Shown one piece after another: positions 8,977-17,562 of a stretch of DNA of 64,000 nt. The stretch lies in assembly GCF_963668215.1 (NCBI RefSeq), contig NZ_OY764190.1:5394001-5458000 (forward strand), given 5' to 3'. The number at the start of each line of letters is the position of its first letter. Position 1 is the first letter of the stretch. The translations under genes and the position numbers were made by a program. This DNA comes from an uncultured Desulfosarcina sp. Lineage in GTDB: Bacteria > Desulfobacterota > Desulfobacteria > Desulfobacterales > Desulfosarcinaceae. The notes under the pieces are model-generated. The model made no database searches, was not told the origin of the DNA, and saw only the letters and a program-made list of their open reading frames with translations.

Positions 8977-9360
8977 TCCCGCTTTTCGCTAAAAGCCCCG
9001 CATCCCTTCCTTTTTATTGGGAAAGAAACCGCAACCATCCCTATCAAAGTTTTTCAGTATAGCATATTCAACCGCGTTTTGAAAAAGGATTATTGGTTCT
9101 TTGAATTTTCGGATCGCTCGGGTGACGTCGTCTTCCGGTTTTTACTGGAAACAAAAGAGTCGGGCATTGGATTGGCCGGCATGATCGGCAGTGATGGCCA
9201 TCGCCGCGATGCGGGGGTGGCTGCATGTATCGCTCACCACCCCGTACAGGGTTTTGTTGTGATTTCTGATCGAATTTAGAAAAATGCCGAGAAAATGGCA
9301 GGAAAGGACATCGACGCCGTGCGGGCCTGTCCGGCGGGAAGGATGGGCTTCTTGCCGGGC
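8977..9360. other. Intergenic region without a supported gene
   Basis: A 384-base gap between the tRNA and the receiver gene. A short hairpin GCTTTT-CGCT-AAAAGC follows the tRNA without a clear T-run. One 66-codon open frame on plus (9079-9279) has no good ribosome site and no recognisable features, so no gene is called. Confidence 0.5.
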
Positions 9361-9741
9361 TTATTCCACAGGCCTGAGTTTGAGGATGTTTTTGGCCCGC
9401 TCGATGAGCTGCTCGCCCTTGAACGGTTTGACGATGTAATCCTTGACGCCCATTTTAACGATCTGCATGACGTTTTCTTTGCCCGATTCGGCGGTGAGCA
9501 TGATTACGGGAATGTCTTTCAAGGCGCTCTCCGCCTTGAGCTTGCCCAGCATTTCGATGCCCGTCATCACCGGCATGGTAATATCCAGGATGATCAGGTC
9601 CGGCATTTCCTTGGCTGCAATGGCCAGGCCTTCCACACCGTTCTCACCTTCGAAAAGTTCGCAGTTGTATGGTTTAAAAGCCTTCTTGACGATCATCCGA
9701 ATGGTTTTACTGTCGTCAACCGTAAGGATCTTATAGGCCAT
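9361..9741 (-). CDS. CheY-like single-domain response regulator
   Basis: A 126-residue receiver protein without output domain. The phosphoacceptor is Asp53 in LIILDITMPVMTG, with the acidic pair Asp9-Asp10 in LTVDDSK, Thr83 in VIMLTAESGK and Lys105 in YIVKPF completing the active site. A strong ribosome site (GGAGGT) sits ahead of the ATG at 9741. Single-domain receivers of this kind act in chemotaxis or phosphorelay. No chemotaxis or histidine kinase gene is visible nearby; the PilZ gene next to it on the same strand suggests a motility or surface-behaviour theme, which is inference. Confidence 0.9.
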   Translation of the reverse strand: MAYKILTVDDSKTIRMIVKKAFKPYNCELFEGENGVEGLAIAAKEMPDLIILDITMPVMTGIEMLGKLKAESALKDIPVIMLTAESGKENVMQIVKMGVKDYIVKPFKGEQLIERAKNILKLRPVE

Positions 9742-9796
9742 CTCTTACCTCCGAAATAATTTGATATTTGTTTCAACCGTTTTCGATGAGTGTAGT

Positions 9797-9815
9797 ATCG
9801 GTTATACCTACCGAT
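9797..9815. repeat. Inverted repeat ATCGGT-N7-ACCGAT upstream of the receiver gene
   Basis: A perfect 6-bp inverted repeat lies about 60 bases upstream of the receiver start and spans TATAAC on the minus strand, which could be a -10 element. It may be an operator; no regulator is assigned. Confidence 0.4.
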
Positions 9816-9847
9816 TCTTTAGCGAATAATTGAAAAAGACAATGGGT

Positions 9848-10267
9848 TCAACCGACATGGTGAGCCAGCAGCCCCCGCAAACGATTTTTCAATTCCGTAT
9901 CGAGGCGGGTGAAACGAAAGGCGTTTCGTTGCGTACCGGCCGATCTCTGGTCATTTTTCGCGACAGCTTTCGGTTCAACGGTCTTATAGGGGATATTGTG
10001 CAGATAGATACCCTGTTCAGCCATGATCAGATCCAGTTCCACGTCGCCGCGTTCCGGCAGGGCGCCGGCGTTCCACCGGACTGCGAGTCCGCCCAGGCTC
10101 ATATCCGTCACCTGGCCCATAACCTCCGGATCGGATTTGTACAAGACCATTGCAATCTCGCCGATACTCATCCGGTCGTGATTGCGAAGGCGTTTCATCT
10201 CGTTTCGCAGAATGGCGAATGTTCCTTCGGGCATCGGGTAGCGTTTGTACTTTCGTCGTTCAACCAT
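9848..10267 (-). CDS. PilZ domain protein (probable c-di-GMP receptor)
   Basis: A 139-residue PilZ protein. Both c-di-GMP contacts are present: an RxxxR motif (Arg5 and Arg9 in ERRKYKR) and DxSxxG (DMSLGG, residues 55-60). The section between them, about 45 residues, is longer than usual and contains a basic helix (LRNEMKRLRNHDRM). No second domain is attached, so it would act as a stand-alone receptor that binds a partner protein. The gene stands alone with about 100 bp to the receiver gene downstream. No diguanylate cyclase is visible in the window. Confidence 0.85.
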   Translation of the reverse strand: MVERRKYKRYPMPEGTFAILRNEMKRLRNHDRMSIGEIAMVLYKSDPEVMGQVTDMSLGGLAVRWNAGALPERGDVELDLIMAEQGIYLHNIPYKTVEPKAVAKNDQRSAGTQRNAFRFTRLDTELKNRLRGLLAHHVG

Positions 10268-10484
10268 TGCATCTCCTGGAAGGTTCTAGGTTCGATTCAG
10301 AATGCGCTCCGCTGTGATGAGACTATTGCAAATAGCCTGCCATGAAAGCGGAACGAGTAAAGGAGATGAGAACACGGGTTGAACCGTGGATTCCTGCAAA
10401 TCAAAAAGAATAGTAGACTGTCATGGCCGGCGTGCGCCGCAGCCAATAAATTGACGGTTTTCCGATGCCTAAAAACCCTTCACC

Positions 10485-12458
10485 CTACCAGACCCGGCTG
10501 TTTGGTGCGGCCGACAACAGAGAAGTCAGATCTTCTCGGAGCTTGTCGTCGGCCTTGATGGGTCTGCGTTGATCTTTGATATGGCCGTAGCTGAAATCGG
10601 AGTCGGCGCGAACCACATGCACCTTGGCGATCATGGCGGGTTCGGGAACGAAGGTTTTGCCCTTGTAGGTGACCGGGGCCTTCTCTTCCACCACGTTGAA
10701 AATCGTACCTTCCACGACGCCCTGAAGCGTGCCCAGATTCAACAGGACCTGGTTGCCGGTAACCTCCACGACGAAGGCCTGCAGGGGATACTTCTCCATG
10801 ATGCGAACGAGCAGGCTGCGGTTGATCTGGTTCAGGTCCTGCTGCATATGAATGCCGGCGTTGAATTGATAATCGATCCCTTCGACGGCGCTGCCGTCCT
10901 GGGCGGAGAGTATCTTCAGATTGCACAAGGGCCCCGATGGCATCTGAAAAACGGACCCTTTGACGATCAACGAGGCCTGAAAAGCCTTGCTGAGACGGGT
11001 CAGAATTTCATTATCGGCCAGGGCGTCCTTGTCGAGTTCCAGTGCATCGATCACCCCTTTGACGATCAGATTGTCGACCACCAGGATCCTGCCGGAGCCT
11101 CCCAACTGTCTTTCCAGGTAGGCCTTGAGCAGACCACCGAAACCGGCGCGCTGGGAAAGCCCCCCGGATTCGGAAATATCGAAAAAGAACAAGCGGGTGG
11201 ATCGGGAGGTCCAGGGATCGTCGACCGGTTCGGTCTCGAAACGATTTTGCCGATAGCGCTCGACCACCTTTTTAACCGCCACCTCCAACTCGCGTTTTTT
11301 CATCTCGTCCTTTTGGATCATCAACATGCGCAGGGCATTTTCAGAAAGAGCGCGAACGAACGGATCTCTCTTGTCGATGGCTTCGGCCTGGCGATAGGCT
11401 TCCAGGGCCTTGTCCCAGCGGCCCTCCTGCTCGTAGGTCAGCCCCTTGTTGGACGTGGCTTCGATGAAATACGGGTCGATGCTTACCGCCTGGTCGTACA
11501 ATTCGCGGGACTTGGCCAAGTCGCCGCGTTGGGCATAGAGGCGCCCCAGTTGGTTGAAGGCGACGGCGCGTTGAAACGGCGGTCCGCCCTGCTTCTGGGT
11601 GCCCTGCCGGTATTCGGATTCAGCGGCCTCTTTCTTGTTCTGGCGATACAGTTGATCCCCTTTGATCACATGCGCCAGGGGCCGGTCCTGGGCCTTGGCG
11701 GCCACCTGTTCGGCCATTTCGATGGACTTGGCGGTTTGCCCTTTCTCTTCGTAGACCTGAGCCAACCCCTCCTTGCCCAATACGGCGCTTTCGCCTTTTT
11801 CCTTGCTGAGTTTATAAAAGGTCTGCTCGGCCTCGTCCAGTTTGCCTTCCTGCATGGCGGCATATCCTTTGACGACACGAGCCTGGGCGTTGCCTGGATC
11901 TTGCTTTTCCACTGTTTCGCCGATGGCCCGGGCAATTTCAGGCCGCTTGCGCTGCAGATTGCGTTCGGCAAGTCGGACCAGCATGACCTGAGTGGTTTTC
12001 CCGCCCCCCTGGAAATAGTCGAGCATCTTCAATTCGGGTCCGATGATGCAGACCGTGGGAAGAACCCGCTGGGCGTCGTACATGGCACTGACACCGGCCG
12101 AATCCAGCAGGACCGGGAACAGCGCCTGGGTTTTCTGATTGAACGCGTCGACCTTTTGTTTGGAGGAACGGGTGATGGCCCAGACGGTAAGATCGGCGTC
12201 CCGGTATTGCTTGACCAATTGGTCCAGGCTTAAAAGCCCCTCGATGCTGGGCCGGGAATCGGGATCGAAGAAATAGAGGATCGTCATGGGCTTGGTCTGG
12301 TTACCGGACAGCGGGTAGGCCTTGCCGTTGACGTCCTTCAGGGTGAACACCGGTACCGCGCTGCCTGTCTTCAAAGCGCCCAGAGCGTTTGTCCAAGCAA
12401 ATCCCACGACGAAGATGACGGCTATGGATAAGCCTGCCAAAAAGCGGTGAACTTTCAT
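10485..12458 (-). CDS. Exported thioredoxin-fold/TPR protein lacking redox cysteines
   Basis: A 657-residue exported protein. After a signal peptide (1-29) comes a thioredoxin/AhpC-TSA-like domain: VPVFTLKDVNGKAYPLSG, then LYFFDPDSRPS where the redox Cys-x-x-Cys would be, then LPTVCIIGPEL. The catalytic cysteines are replaced, so classical thiol chemistry is unlikely. TPR-like repeats follow over about residues 170-420 (for example YDQAVSIDPYFIEATSNKGL). The C-terminal part resembles an outer-membrane assembly or CsgG-like module (ARSTRLFFFDISESGG region), without a firm match. ATG 12458 is chosen over an upstream start because GGAGGAATC precedes it and it begins the signal peptide. Last gene of the kinase operon. 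Confidence 0.7.
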   Translation of the reverse strand: MKVHRFLAGLSIAVIFVVGFAWTNALGALKTGSAVPVFTLKDVNGKAYPLSGNQTKPMTILYFFDPDSRPSIEGLLSLDQLVKQYRDADLTVWAITRSSKQKVDAFNQKTQALFPVLLDSAGVSAMYDAQRVLPTVCIIGPELKMLDYFQGGGKTTQVMLVRLAERNLQRKRPEIARAIGETVEKQDPGNAQARVVKGYAAMQEGKLDEAEQTFYKLSKEKGESAVLGKEGLAQVYEEKGQTAKSIEMAEQVAAKAQDRPLAHVIKGDQLYRQNKKEAAESEYRQGTQKQGGPPFQRAVAFNQLGRLYAQRGDLAKSRELYDQAVSIDPYFIEATSNKGLTYEQEGRWDKALEAYRQAEAIDKRDPFVRALSENALRMLMIQKDEMKKRELEVAVKKVVERYRQNRFETEPVDDPWTSRSTRLFFFDISESGGLSQRAGFGGLLKAYLERQLGGSGRILVVDNLIVKGVIDALELDKDALADNEILTRLSKAFQASLIVKGSVFQMPSGPLCNLKILSAQDGSAVEGIDYQFNAGIHMQQDLNQINRSLLVRIMEKYPLQAFVVEVTGNQVLLNLGTLQGVVEGTIFNVVEEKAPVTYKGKTFVPEPAMIAKVHVVRADSDFSYGHIKDQRRPIKADDKLREDLTSLLSAAPNSRVW

Positions 12459-12537
12459 GGTGATTCCTCCAGAAAAGAGTGGCATCGAATCGAAAAGAGC
12501 GATACGGGCGGTCCGACAGCGTTCGTAAAAAATTAAA

Positions 12538-13737
12538 TCAATCGATGGAAACCAGCCGCACATCCAGCGGTGCGGGTTGATCTTCCCCGATCTGAAGCTG
12601 GGCCTCCCATTCGTAGTAACCCGGCAGATTCAATCGAATTTCGTAGCTTCCCGGATGCAATGGGATATTCACCGGGGTGGTTCCCTTGAACGCCGAATCC
12701 ACAAACACCTGGGCGCCGCTTGGTGTGCTGGCGACATCCAATAACGACGATGCCGGCGGCAATTCGGCGCCGACGGTCGAAGCGGCATCTATGCCAGGTT
12801 TTTGCATCATTTTGTAGCCGATGGCACCGGCAGCCAGGCAGACACACAGAACCGCTGCGGCGATGACCGCTTTTTTGAAGCGCGCCGGCTTTTCGACAGG
12901 GACCGTCGGTTCCGGGAAAGGATGCTCACCTGCATCCAGGCAGGTTTTTAAGGCTGCAGCCATCTCCCGGCCGGTCTGGAAACGGCGGCCGGGCTCCTTC
13001 GAAAGGCTCTTTAAAATCAGGTCGGCCAGCTTTCGATGATGGAAGGTCCCCGCTTTCATCGGATCTTCCGGTGGCTCATGGGTAATGGACCGGAAAATGG
13101 CGGCGATATTCCCTCCGCCGAAGGGACGCCGTCCGACAACCATCTCGTAAAGAATCACCCCCAGCGCGTACAGGTCCGTCCGGCCGTCGGCTTTCTGGCC
13201 CATGACCTGCTCGGGAGCCATATACACCGGCGTGCCCAGGATGTCGCCCGCCTGTGTTTGCTGGGCCGCATCAGGGTCCTCGATACGTGCGATTCCGAAA
13301 TCGGTCAACTTGGTCCGGTTGTCCGGGGTAAGAATGATATTGGAGGGCTTGATGTCCCGATGGGTGATTCCTTTGCCGTGGGCGTACCCCAGGGCTTCGG
13401 CCAACTCGGTGCACATCCGCACCGCTTCATCGGGCGCCAGCGTCTGACCCTTGATCACTTCATTGAGCGGCCGGCCTTCGAGAAATTCCATGGCGATGTA
13501 GATCGTGCCATGATCCTGGCCCACGTCGTAAACGGTTACGATATTGGGGTGGGAAATCCGCCCGATGGCCTTGGCTTCCCGAAGAAACCGAAGGACGAAG
13601 TCCTGGCTGACGACGCGATCCGGCCGCAGCACTTTCAGGGCCACCATGCGGTCGATCTGGGGGTCATGGGCCTGATAGACGACGCCCATGGTGCCGCGCC
13701 CGAGTTCTTTGACGACTTCGTAGCGTCCGTATTTCAT
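12538..13737 (-). CDS. Membrane Ser/Thr protein kinase with PEGA domain
   Basis: A 399-residue Hanks-type kinase. It has the Gly-rich loop LGRGTMGVV (12-20), Lys35 in VALKVL, catalytic Asp128 in THRDIKPSN, DFG at 146-148 and the P+1 motif MAPEQ at 173-177, so it should be active. A single membrane helix (290-310) is followed by an external PEGA domain (about 333-384, TPSGAQVFVDSAFKGTTP and PGSYEIRLNLPGY), a module that binds or anchors at the cell surface. Five bases separate it from the PP2C gene, which fits a kinase-phosphatase pair. Its targets may include the FHA proteins and T6SS components in the window, which is inference. Confidence 0.95.
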   Translation of the reverse strand: MKYGRYEVVKELGRGTMGVVYQAHDPQIDRMVALKVLRPDRVVSQDFVLRFLREAKAIGRISHPNIVTVYDVGQDHGTIYIAMEFLEGRPLNEVIKGQTLAPDEAVRMCTELAEALGYAHGKGITHRDIKPSNIILTPDNRTKLTDFGIARIEDPDAAQQTQAGDILGTPVYMAPEQVMGQKADGRTDLYALGVILYEMVVGRRPFGGGNIAAIFRSITHEPPEDPMKAGTFHHRKLADLILKSLSKEPGRRFQTGREMAAALKTCLDAGEHPFPEPTVPVEKPARFKKAVIAAAVLCVCLAAGAIGYKMMQKPGIDAASTVGAELPPASSLLDVASTPSGAQVFVDSAFKGTTPVNIPLHPGSYEIRLNLPGYYEWEAQLQIGEDQPAPLDVRLVSID

Positions 13738-13741
13738 AGGC

Positions 13742-14482
13742 TCAGTTGATTGCGGACAGCGCCACGGTAACGTTATCTTTTCCGCCGGCCTGCTTGGCCA
13801 GTCGGATCAGCGCCTCCGATTTTTCGTCCAGGGCTTTTTCGCCGGTCAACACCGACAAAATGTCCGATTCCGGAACCATGTCGGTAAGACCGTCGCTGCA
13901 CAGCAAAAACAGGTCCCCCGGCCGCTGCCTTCCCTTCAGGATGTCCAAAGCGACAGTATCGTTGACGCCCACGGCTCTTAAAATCACATTGCGCATGGCG
14001 TGGTGCCGGGCCTCTTCGGGGGTGATCAGACCCTGATCCAGCTGCTCCTGAACAAGCGAATGGTCCTTGGTCAATTGTTTCAGGGCGTTGTTGCGCATCC
14101 GGTAGGTTCTTGAATCCCCCACATGTCCGACGATGAACGTATCGTTGGCGAATGCCAGCAATTCGGCGGTGCAGCCCATCCCTTTGTCATTGGGATTGCG
14201 TTCGACGTGTTTGAGGATTTTGTCGTTGGCCAGTTTGAAGGTGGTCTGCACGCGGGCGATGGTGTTTTCCTCGGACGCCCCGTCATGGCCGGCAAAAACC
14301 GCCTTGGCCGTCTCCGCAAAAATGCGGCTGGCGACTTCGCCGGCGGCGGCCCCTCCCATGCCGTCGGCCACCAGGCAATAATGACAATCCTCGCTAATAT
14401 AAAAAACGTCTTCGTTGTTGCTGCGGACATTGCCCATGTCCGTGGCCCCGTGGTAAATGATCGTCGGCAAGTGCTGTGGCAC
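13742..14482 (-). CDS. PP2C-type Ser/Thr phosphatase (Stp1/PppA-like)
   Basis: A 246-residue Mn2+-dependent phosphatase that would reverse the action of the neighbouring kinases. Metal-ligand motifs are RSNNEDVF, VADGMGG, GHVGDSRTYRM and LCSDGLTDM, all intact. The start is GTG at 14482; the next ATG (14437) would cut into the first beta-strand of the fold. There is no membrane segment, so it is cytosolic. In the H1-T6SS of P. aeruginosa the PppA phosphatase of this family opposes PpkA kinase and Fha1; here it lies between two kinases but about 29 kb from the T6SS core genes. Confidence 0.95.
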   Translation of the reverse strand: MPQHLPTIIYHGATDMGNVRSNNEDVFYISEDCHYCLVADGMGGAAAGEVASRIFAETAKAVFAGHDGASEENTIARVQTTFKLANDKILKHVERNPNDKGMGCTAELLAFANDTFIVGHVGDSRTYRMRNNALKQLTKDHSLVQEQLDQGLITPEEARHHAMRNVILRAVGVNDTVALDILKGRQRPGDLFLLCSDGLTDMVPESDILSVLTGEKALDEKSEALIRLAKQAGGKDNVTVALSAIN

Positions 14483-14574
14483 CTGAATTATACCCTTTCC
14501 AAAATTATCGGTTTTCAGGAGTATCGAAACGTCGATTTCAATTGAAAGTCGAACCGGTCTGCTTATAAGCGGTT

Positions 14575-16215
14575 TCAGGCCGGAGTTTCCGTTGTTTCCT
14601 TCTCTTCAAAATTGGCCCGCATGAACAATGCCAGGTCCGAAGTATCGTAGGTAATCCCCAGGTGGTTTTTCAGTTTCAACAGATCTTCGTGCAGTTCCTG
14701 CGCAGTCTGGTAGCGTTTGACCGTCGATTTTTCGAGACTCTTCATCACGATATCGTTCAGTCCCTGGGGGATGTCCGGTCGCCGGGTGATAATCGGCGGA
14801 ATGGTCATCTTCGGAATGGTGCGAATGGCTTCGATATCGTTGGTGAAGCGGTAAAGGCGGCTGCCGGAGAGAATTTCATAGAACACCAGACCGAGAGCAT
14901 AGATGTCGATCTGATGATTCACTTCTTGCCCCATGGCCTGTTCCGGGGAAAGATAGGAAAGCTTCCCTTTGATCACGCCGGCCTGGGTGAGAGAAGGCTC
15001 GGATGCGGCTTTGGATATCCCGAAGTCGCTGAGTTTGACCTCTCCGTTGAGGGAAATCAGAATATTCTGGGGGCTGATGTCCCGATGGACGATGTTCAGC
15101 GGTTTTCCGGTTTTATCGTCCTTGCGGGTATGAGAGTAATGCAGGGCATTGCTGATCTTTAAAATGAGGAATACCGCCATGTCCACGGCCAGCCCCTTTT
15201 TCAGTGCCCCCATGATTTCGGCAAGATTTTTGCCGTCCACGTATTCCATGGCGATGAAGTAGGCATTCTGGATTTTGCCGAAATCTGCAATCTGGACCAC
15301 ATTGGGATGCTGTAAAAGGGCGGCCAGGCGGGCCTCTCTGATGAACATGTCGATAAAGTCGCGGTTGTCCGCCAAATGGGGGAGCACCCGCTTGACGGCC
15401 ACCGTCTTGCGAAAGCCGTCTTCTCTAAGGTAGTCGGCCAGAAAAAGTTCGGCCATGCCTCCCTGGGCGATCTTCCGGGTCAGCAGGTAGGGACCGATGC
15501 GCGTCATCCCCTCCATGGCCTTTTCTCTCTCGGCCTTTCTCTTTTGAAGCGTTCGCTCCAGCAGGAAAAGAATGCCGGCGGTGAGCACCGCACTGAAAAG
15601 CAGAAACAGCAAAATGCTCGTGCGATAGGACTTCACTTTCCCCGCAAGGGTTTTAGCCCCCCAACCGACGACGACCTTCCCGATCTTGACCCCGGAAAAG
15701 GTGACCTTGTTTTTAAATACCACCACCGGCGTCTCGGCGTTCAGTTTTCCTGAAGCGATGCTGACACCGTTGACCGTATCGACAAGGGTCTCGTCTTCCA
15801 CGGGCGCCAATTGCCGGTTGATTAAAGCCGGATTGGAATGGGCCAGGACTTTGTCCTGATGGTCCAAAACCGCGGCGAATCGGATTTCCGGGTTCTCCAT
15901 GACCTCCCGAACGGCCAGGTTCAGGGACAAAAGATCGGTGGAGAGAATCAGCGATCCGCTTTTGTCGGCCAGACCGAGCGCCATATCGACGCCCTTGTTG
16001 TAAAATGTTTTCTGGGCCGTTTCGATTTTGCTCTGCATGGCGAAAAAGACGAACAGATTGGCGACAAGCCAGACGGCGACGCCCAGAACGATATGACGCT
16101 TGAGTGGCGGTCCTGACATAAATGCTTTCATCTTGCTGGAAACGGAGTTGATGGTTGTGGTCGACAACTGCTTCATCCACATCATGGTGGTTGTCGCTTT
16201 TTCGCTTCCGGCCAT
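14575..16215 (-). CDS. Transmembrane sensor Ser/Thr protein kinase
   Basis: A 546-residue kinase with reversed layout: two membrane helices (41-60 and 199-219) enclose a periplasmic sensor of about 140 residues, and the kinase domain is C-terminal (about 240-520). Catalytic elements are the loop IAQGGMAELFLA, Lys275 in VAVKRV, HRDISPQN (Asp379) and DFG at 397-399. The HRDISPQN version of the catalytic loop is typical of myxobacterial and related kinases. The periplasmic part shares VLDHQDKVLAHSNP and FSGVKIGKVVVGW with the neighbouring sensor protein, so the two sensors are paralogous. Second gene of the signalling operon. Confidence 0.94.
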   Translation of the reverse strand: MAGSEKATTTMMWMKQLSTTTINSVSSKMKAFMSGPPLKRHIVLGVAVWLVANLFVFFAMQSKIETAQKTFYNKGVDMALGLADKSGSLILSTDLLSLNLAVREVMENPEIRFAAVLDHQDKVLAHSNPALINRQLAPVEDETLVDTVNGVSIASGKLNAETPVVVFKNKVTFSGVKIGKVVVGWGAKTLAGKVKSYRTSILLFLLFSAVLTAGILFLLERTLQKRKAEREKAMEGMTRIGPYLLTRKIAQGGMAELFLADYLREDGFRKTVAVKRVLPHLADNRDFIDMFIREARLAALLQHPNVVQIADFGKIQNAYFIAMEYVDGKNLAEIMGALKKGLAVDMAVFLILKISNALHYSHTRKDDKTGKPLNIVHRDISPQNILISLNGEVKLSDFGISKAASEPSLTQAGVIKGKLSYLSPEQAMGQEVNHQIDIYALGLVFYEILSGSRLYRFTNDIEAIRTIPKMTIPPIITRRPDIPQGLNDIVMKSLEKSTVKRYQTAQELHEDLLKLKNHLGITYDTSDLALFMRANFEEKETTETPA

Positions 16216-16260
16216 TTGTTTTCTCCTTATCGCCCGGTTGCCGCCTGCACCGCAGGCAGA

Positions 16261-17157
16261 TCATTCACCGGCCAATTTTTTGATGATATCCGCACATCGA
16301 TGGATCATTTGGCGTCGAAGCCATCCCAGATCTTCCCGGCGCGATATTTCACGAAGATTGATGCCGTCGTGAAAAAGCGGGTTCGCGTTGCCGCTATTCC
16401 CTCCCGCCGGCCGCAACACCGGATAACGGTCCAGGTTGACTTCGAGCAGAAACGAACGATTCAAGGGCTTCATGCTGCCGCATACCGGGCAGACCAGCTC
16501 GCGGCGGTCGTGCAATGCCAGGTCCTTGCCGGTCCAGCTCGCAATCCGCTCTTTTGCGGCCGCCTTCAGCGAACGAACCCCGTTAAAGTCGATGACCAGC
16601 AGGGTAAAAAGAATTGCAACCAGAACGCACAAGGCCGCCCAGAAAAAAATCGTGCGCAGATTGACGCCGCCCCCGGCGTCCATGACCAGAAACACCTCGC
16701 CGATTTTCGTACCGGCGTAATTGATATCGCCAGAAAAACAGACCACCCGCTCACCGCTGTCCAGGGTTTGGTTCCAGTAGCCGACACCCTCTTTCGTGTT
16801 CACCTGAACCGATGATGTCGACGGCAGTTGGTTCCGGTTGGAGAAAGCGATGATCTTGTTTTTGTGATCGACGATCGACGCATCGACCACCCCTTGAAGC
16901 CCGGCCATTTCCCGCACCAGTTTCGTCAGCGCCTGAACGTCCCGTTCGAGAAGCGGCAGCCCGGCCCTGGCGGTGCTTTTCAGGACCGTGCCAACACCGT
17001 TGGCCGTAACCGCCTCGACCATGCGCGTTTCTTTGGCGGCGATGAAAAGATAAAAGAAAACGGCCAGCAGCCACCAGGCAAACAGCCATACAAACCAACG
17101 GGTTATTCGAATTCGTCCGCGCTTTTCTTCGGGCATCGTTTCAGTCTTCCTCACCAC
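16261..17157 (-). CDS. Membrane sensor protein paralogous to the kinase sensor, without a kinase domain
   Basis: A 298-residue protein with two membrane helices (21-41 and 169-189) around a periplasmic sensor. The sensor has IVDHKNKIIAFSNRNQ and YAGTKIGEVFLVM, the counterparts of segments in the next gene's sensor. The cytoplasmic tail has no kinase motifs; it carries a CPVCG metal-binding knuckle (223-227) and then no recognisable domain. It could form a mixed dimer with the sensor kinase and tune it. It is the first gene of the operon and lies under a plausible sigma-70 promoter. No family name is recognised for the tail. Confidence 0.75.
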   Translation of the reverse strand: MVRKTETMPEEKRGRIRITRWFVWLFAWWLLAVFFYLFIAAKETRMVEAVTANGVGTVLKSTARAGLPLLERDVQALTKLVREMAGLQGVVDASIVDHKNKIIAFSNRNQLPSTSSVQVNTKEGVGYWNQTLDSGERVVCFSGDINYAGTKIGEVFLVMDAGGGVNLRTIFFWAALCVLVAILFTLLVIDFNGVRSLKAAAKERIASWTGKDLALHDRRELVCPVCGSMKPLNRSFLLEVNLDRYPVLRPAGGNSGNANPLFHDGINLREISRREDLGWLRRQMIHRCADIIKKLAGE

Positions 17158-17562
17158 TCGGATTCAATGTCAGCATGAGAACGATTCATGCGTTCGATTC
17201 CGGGAAAACCGACCCGGAAACGGCTCCGGTGGATCGGTGCGAATGCGTCTGTCGATCAGCTAAATATGCTTAAAATTATTATGATACCAATGGATTGTCA
17301 AGCAACTTCTCCTATTTGGCAGGCGGCGGCCGTATGATACCGAATACACGCGGGTCTATCGGACAAAGGGTGCCGAAAAATCCCCGATACCCCGGCCTAT
17401 GGATTTCGCTGCTGCCTGCAGACTTTCTCCACTGTTGAATTAACCAGGCCGCTATGATAGATAAAGTAAGGATTTTTTTGAAAGATAGATCAGCGTGAGT
17501 CTTTTGTTCCGTTACAGCGCTGGTTCTTGCGGATACTCTTTCTTCATCGCGGAGCGATCGCC
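17158..17562. other. Divergent intergenic region
   Basis: A 405-base, relatively AT-rich region between the signalling operon (minus) and the deacetylase-LysM operon (plus). It holds one good minus-strand promoter candidate at 17273-17301. For the plus direction TTGAAT near 17434 with TAGATA at 17 bp is only a weak candidate. No gene is seen. Confidence 0.5.
17273..17301 (-). promoter_or_regulatory. Candidate sigma-70 promoter of the kinase/phosphatase operon
   Basis: A perfect -35 (TTGACA, 17301-17296) and -10 TAATTT (17278-17273) are 17 bp apart, about 115 bases before the start of the membrane sensor gene. The -10 has three of six consensus bases. Confidence 0.45.

Noticed and set aside
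9079..9279. 66-codon plus frame after the tRNA
   Set aside because: No ribosome site, no domain, no membrane or signal features; treated as chance.
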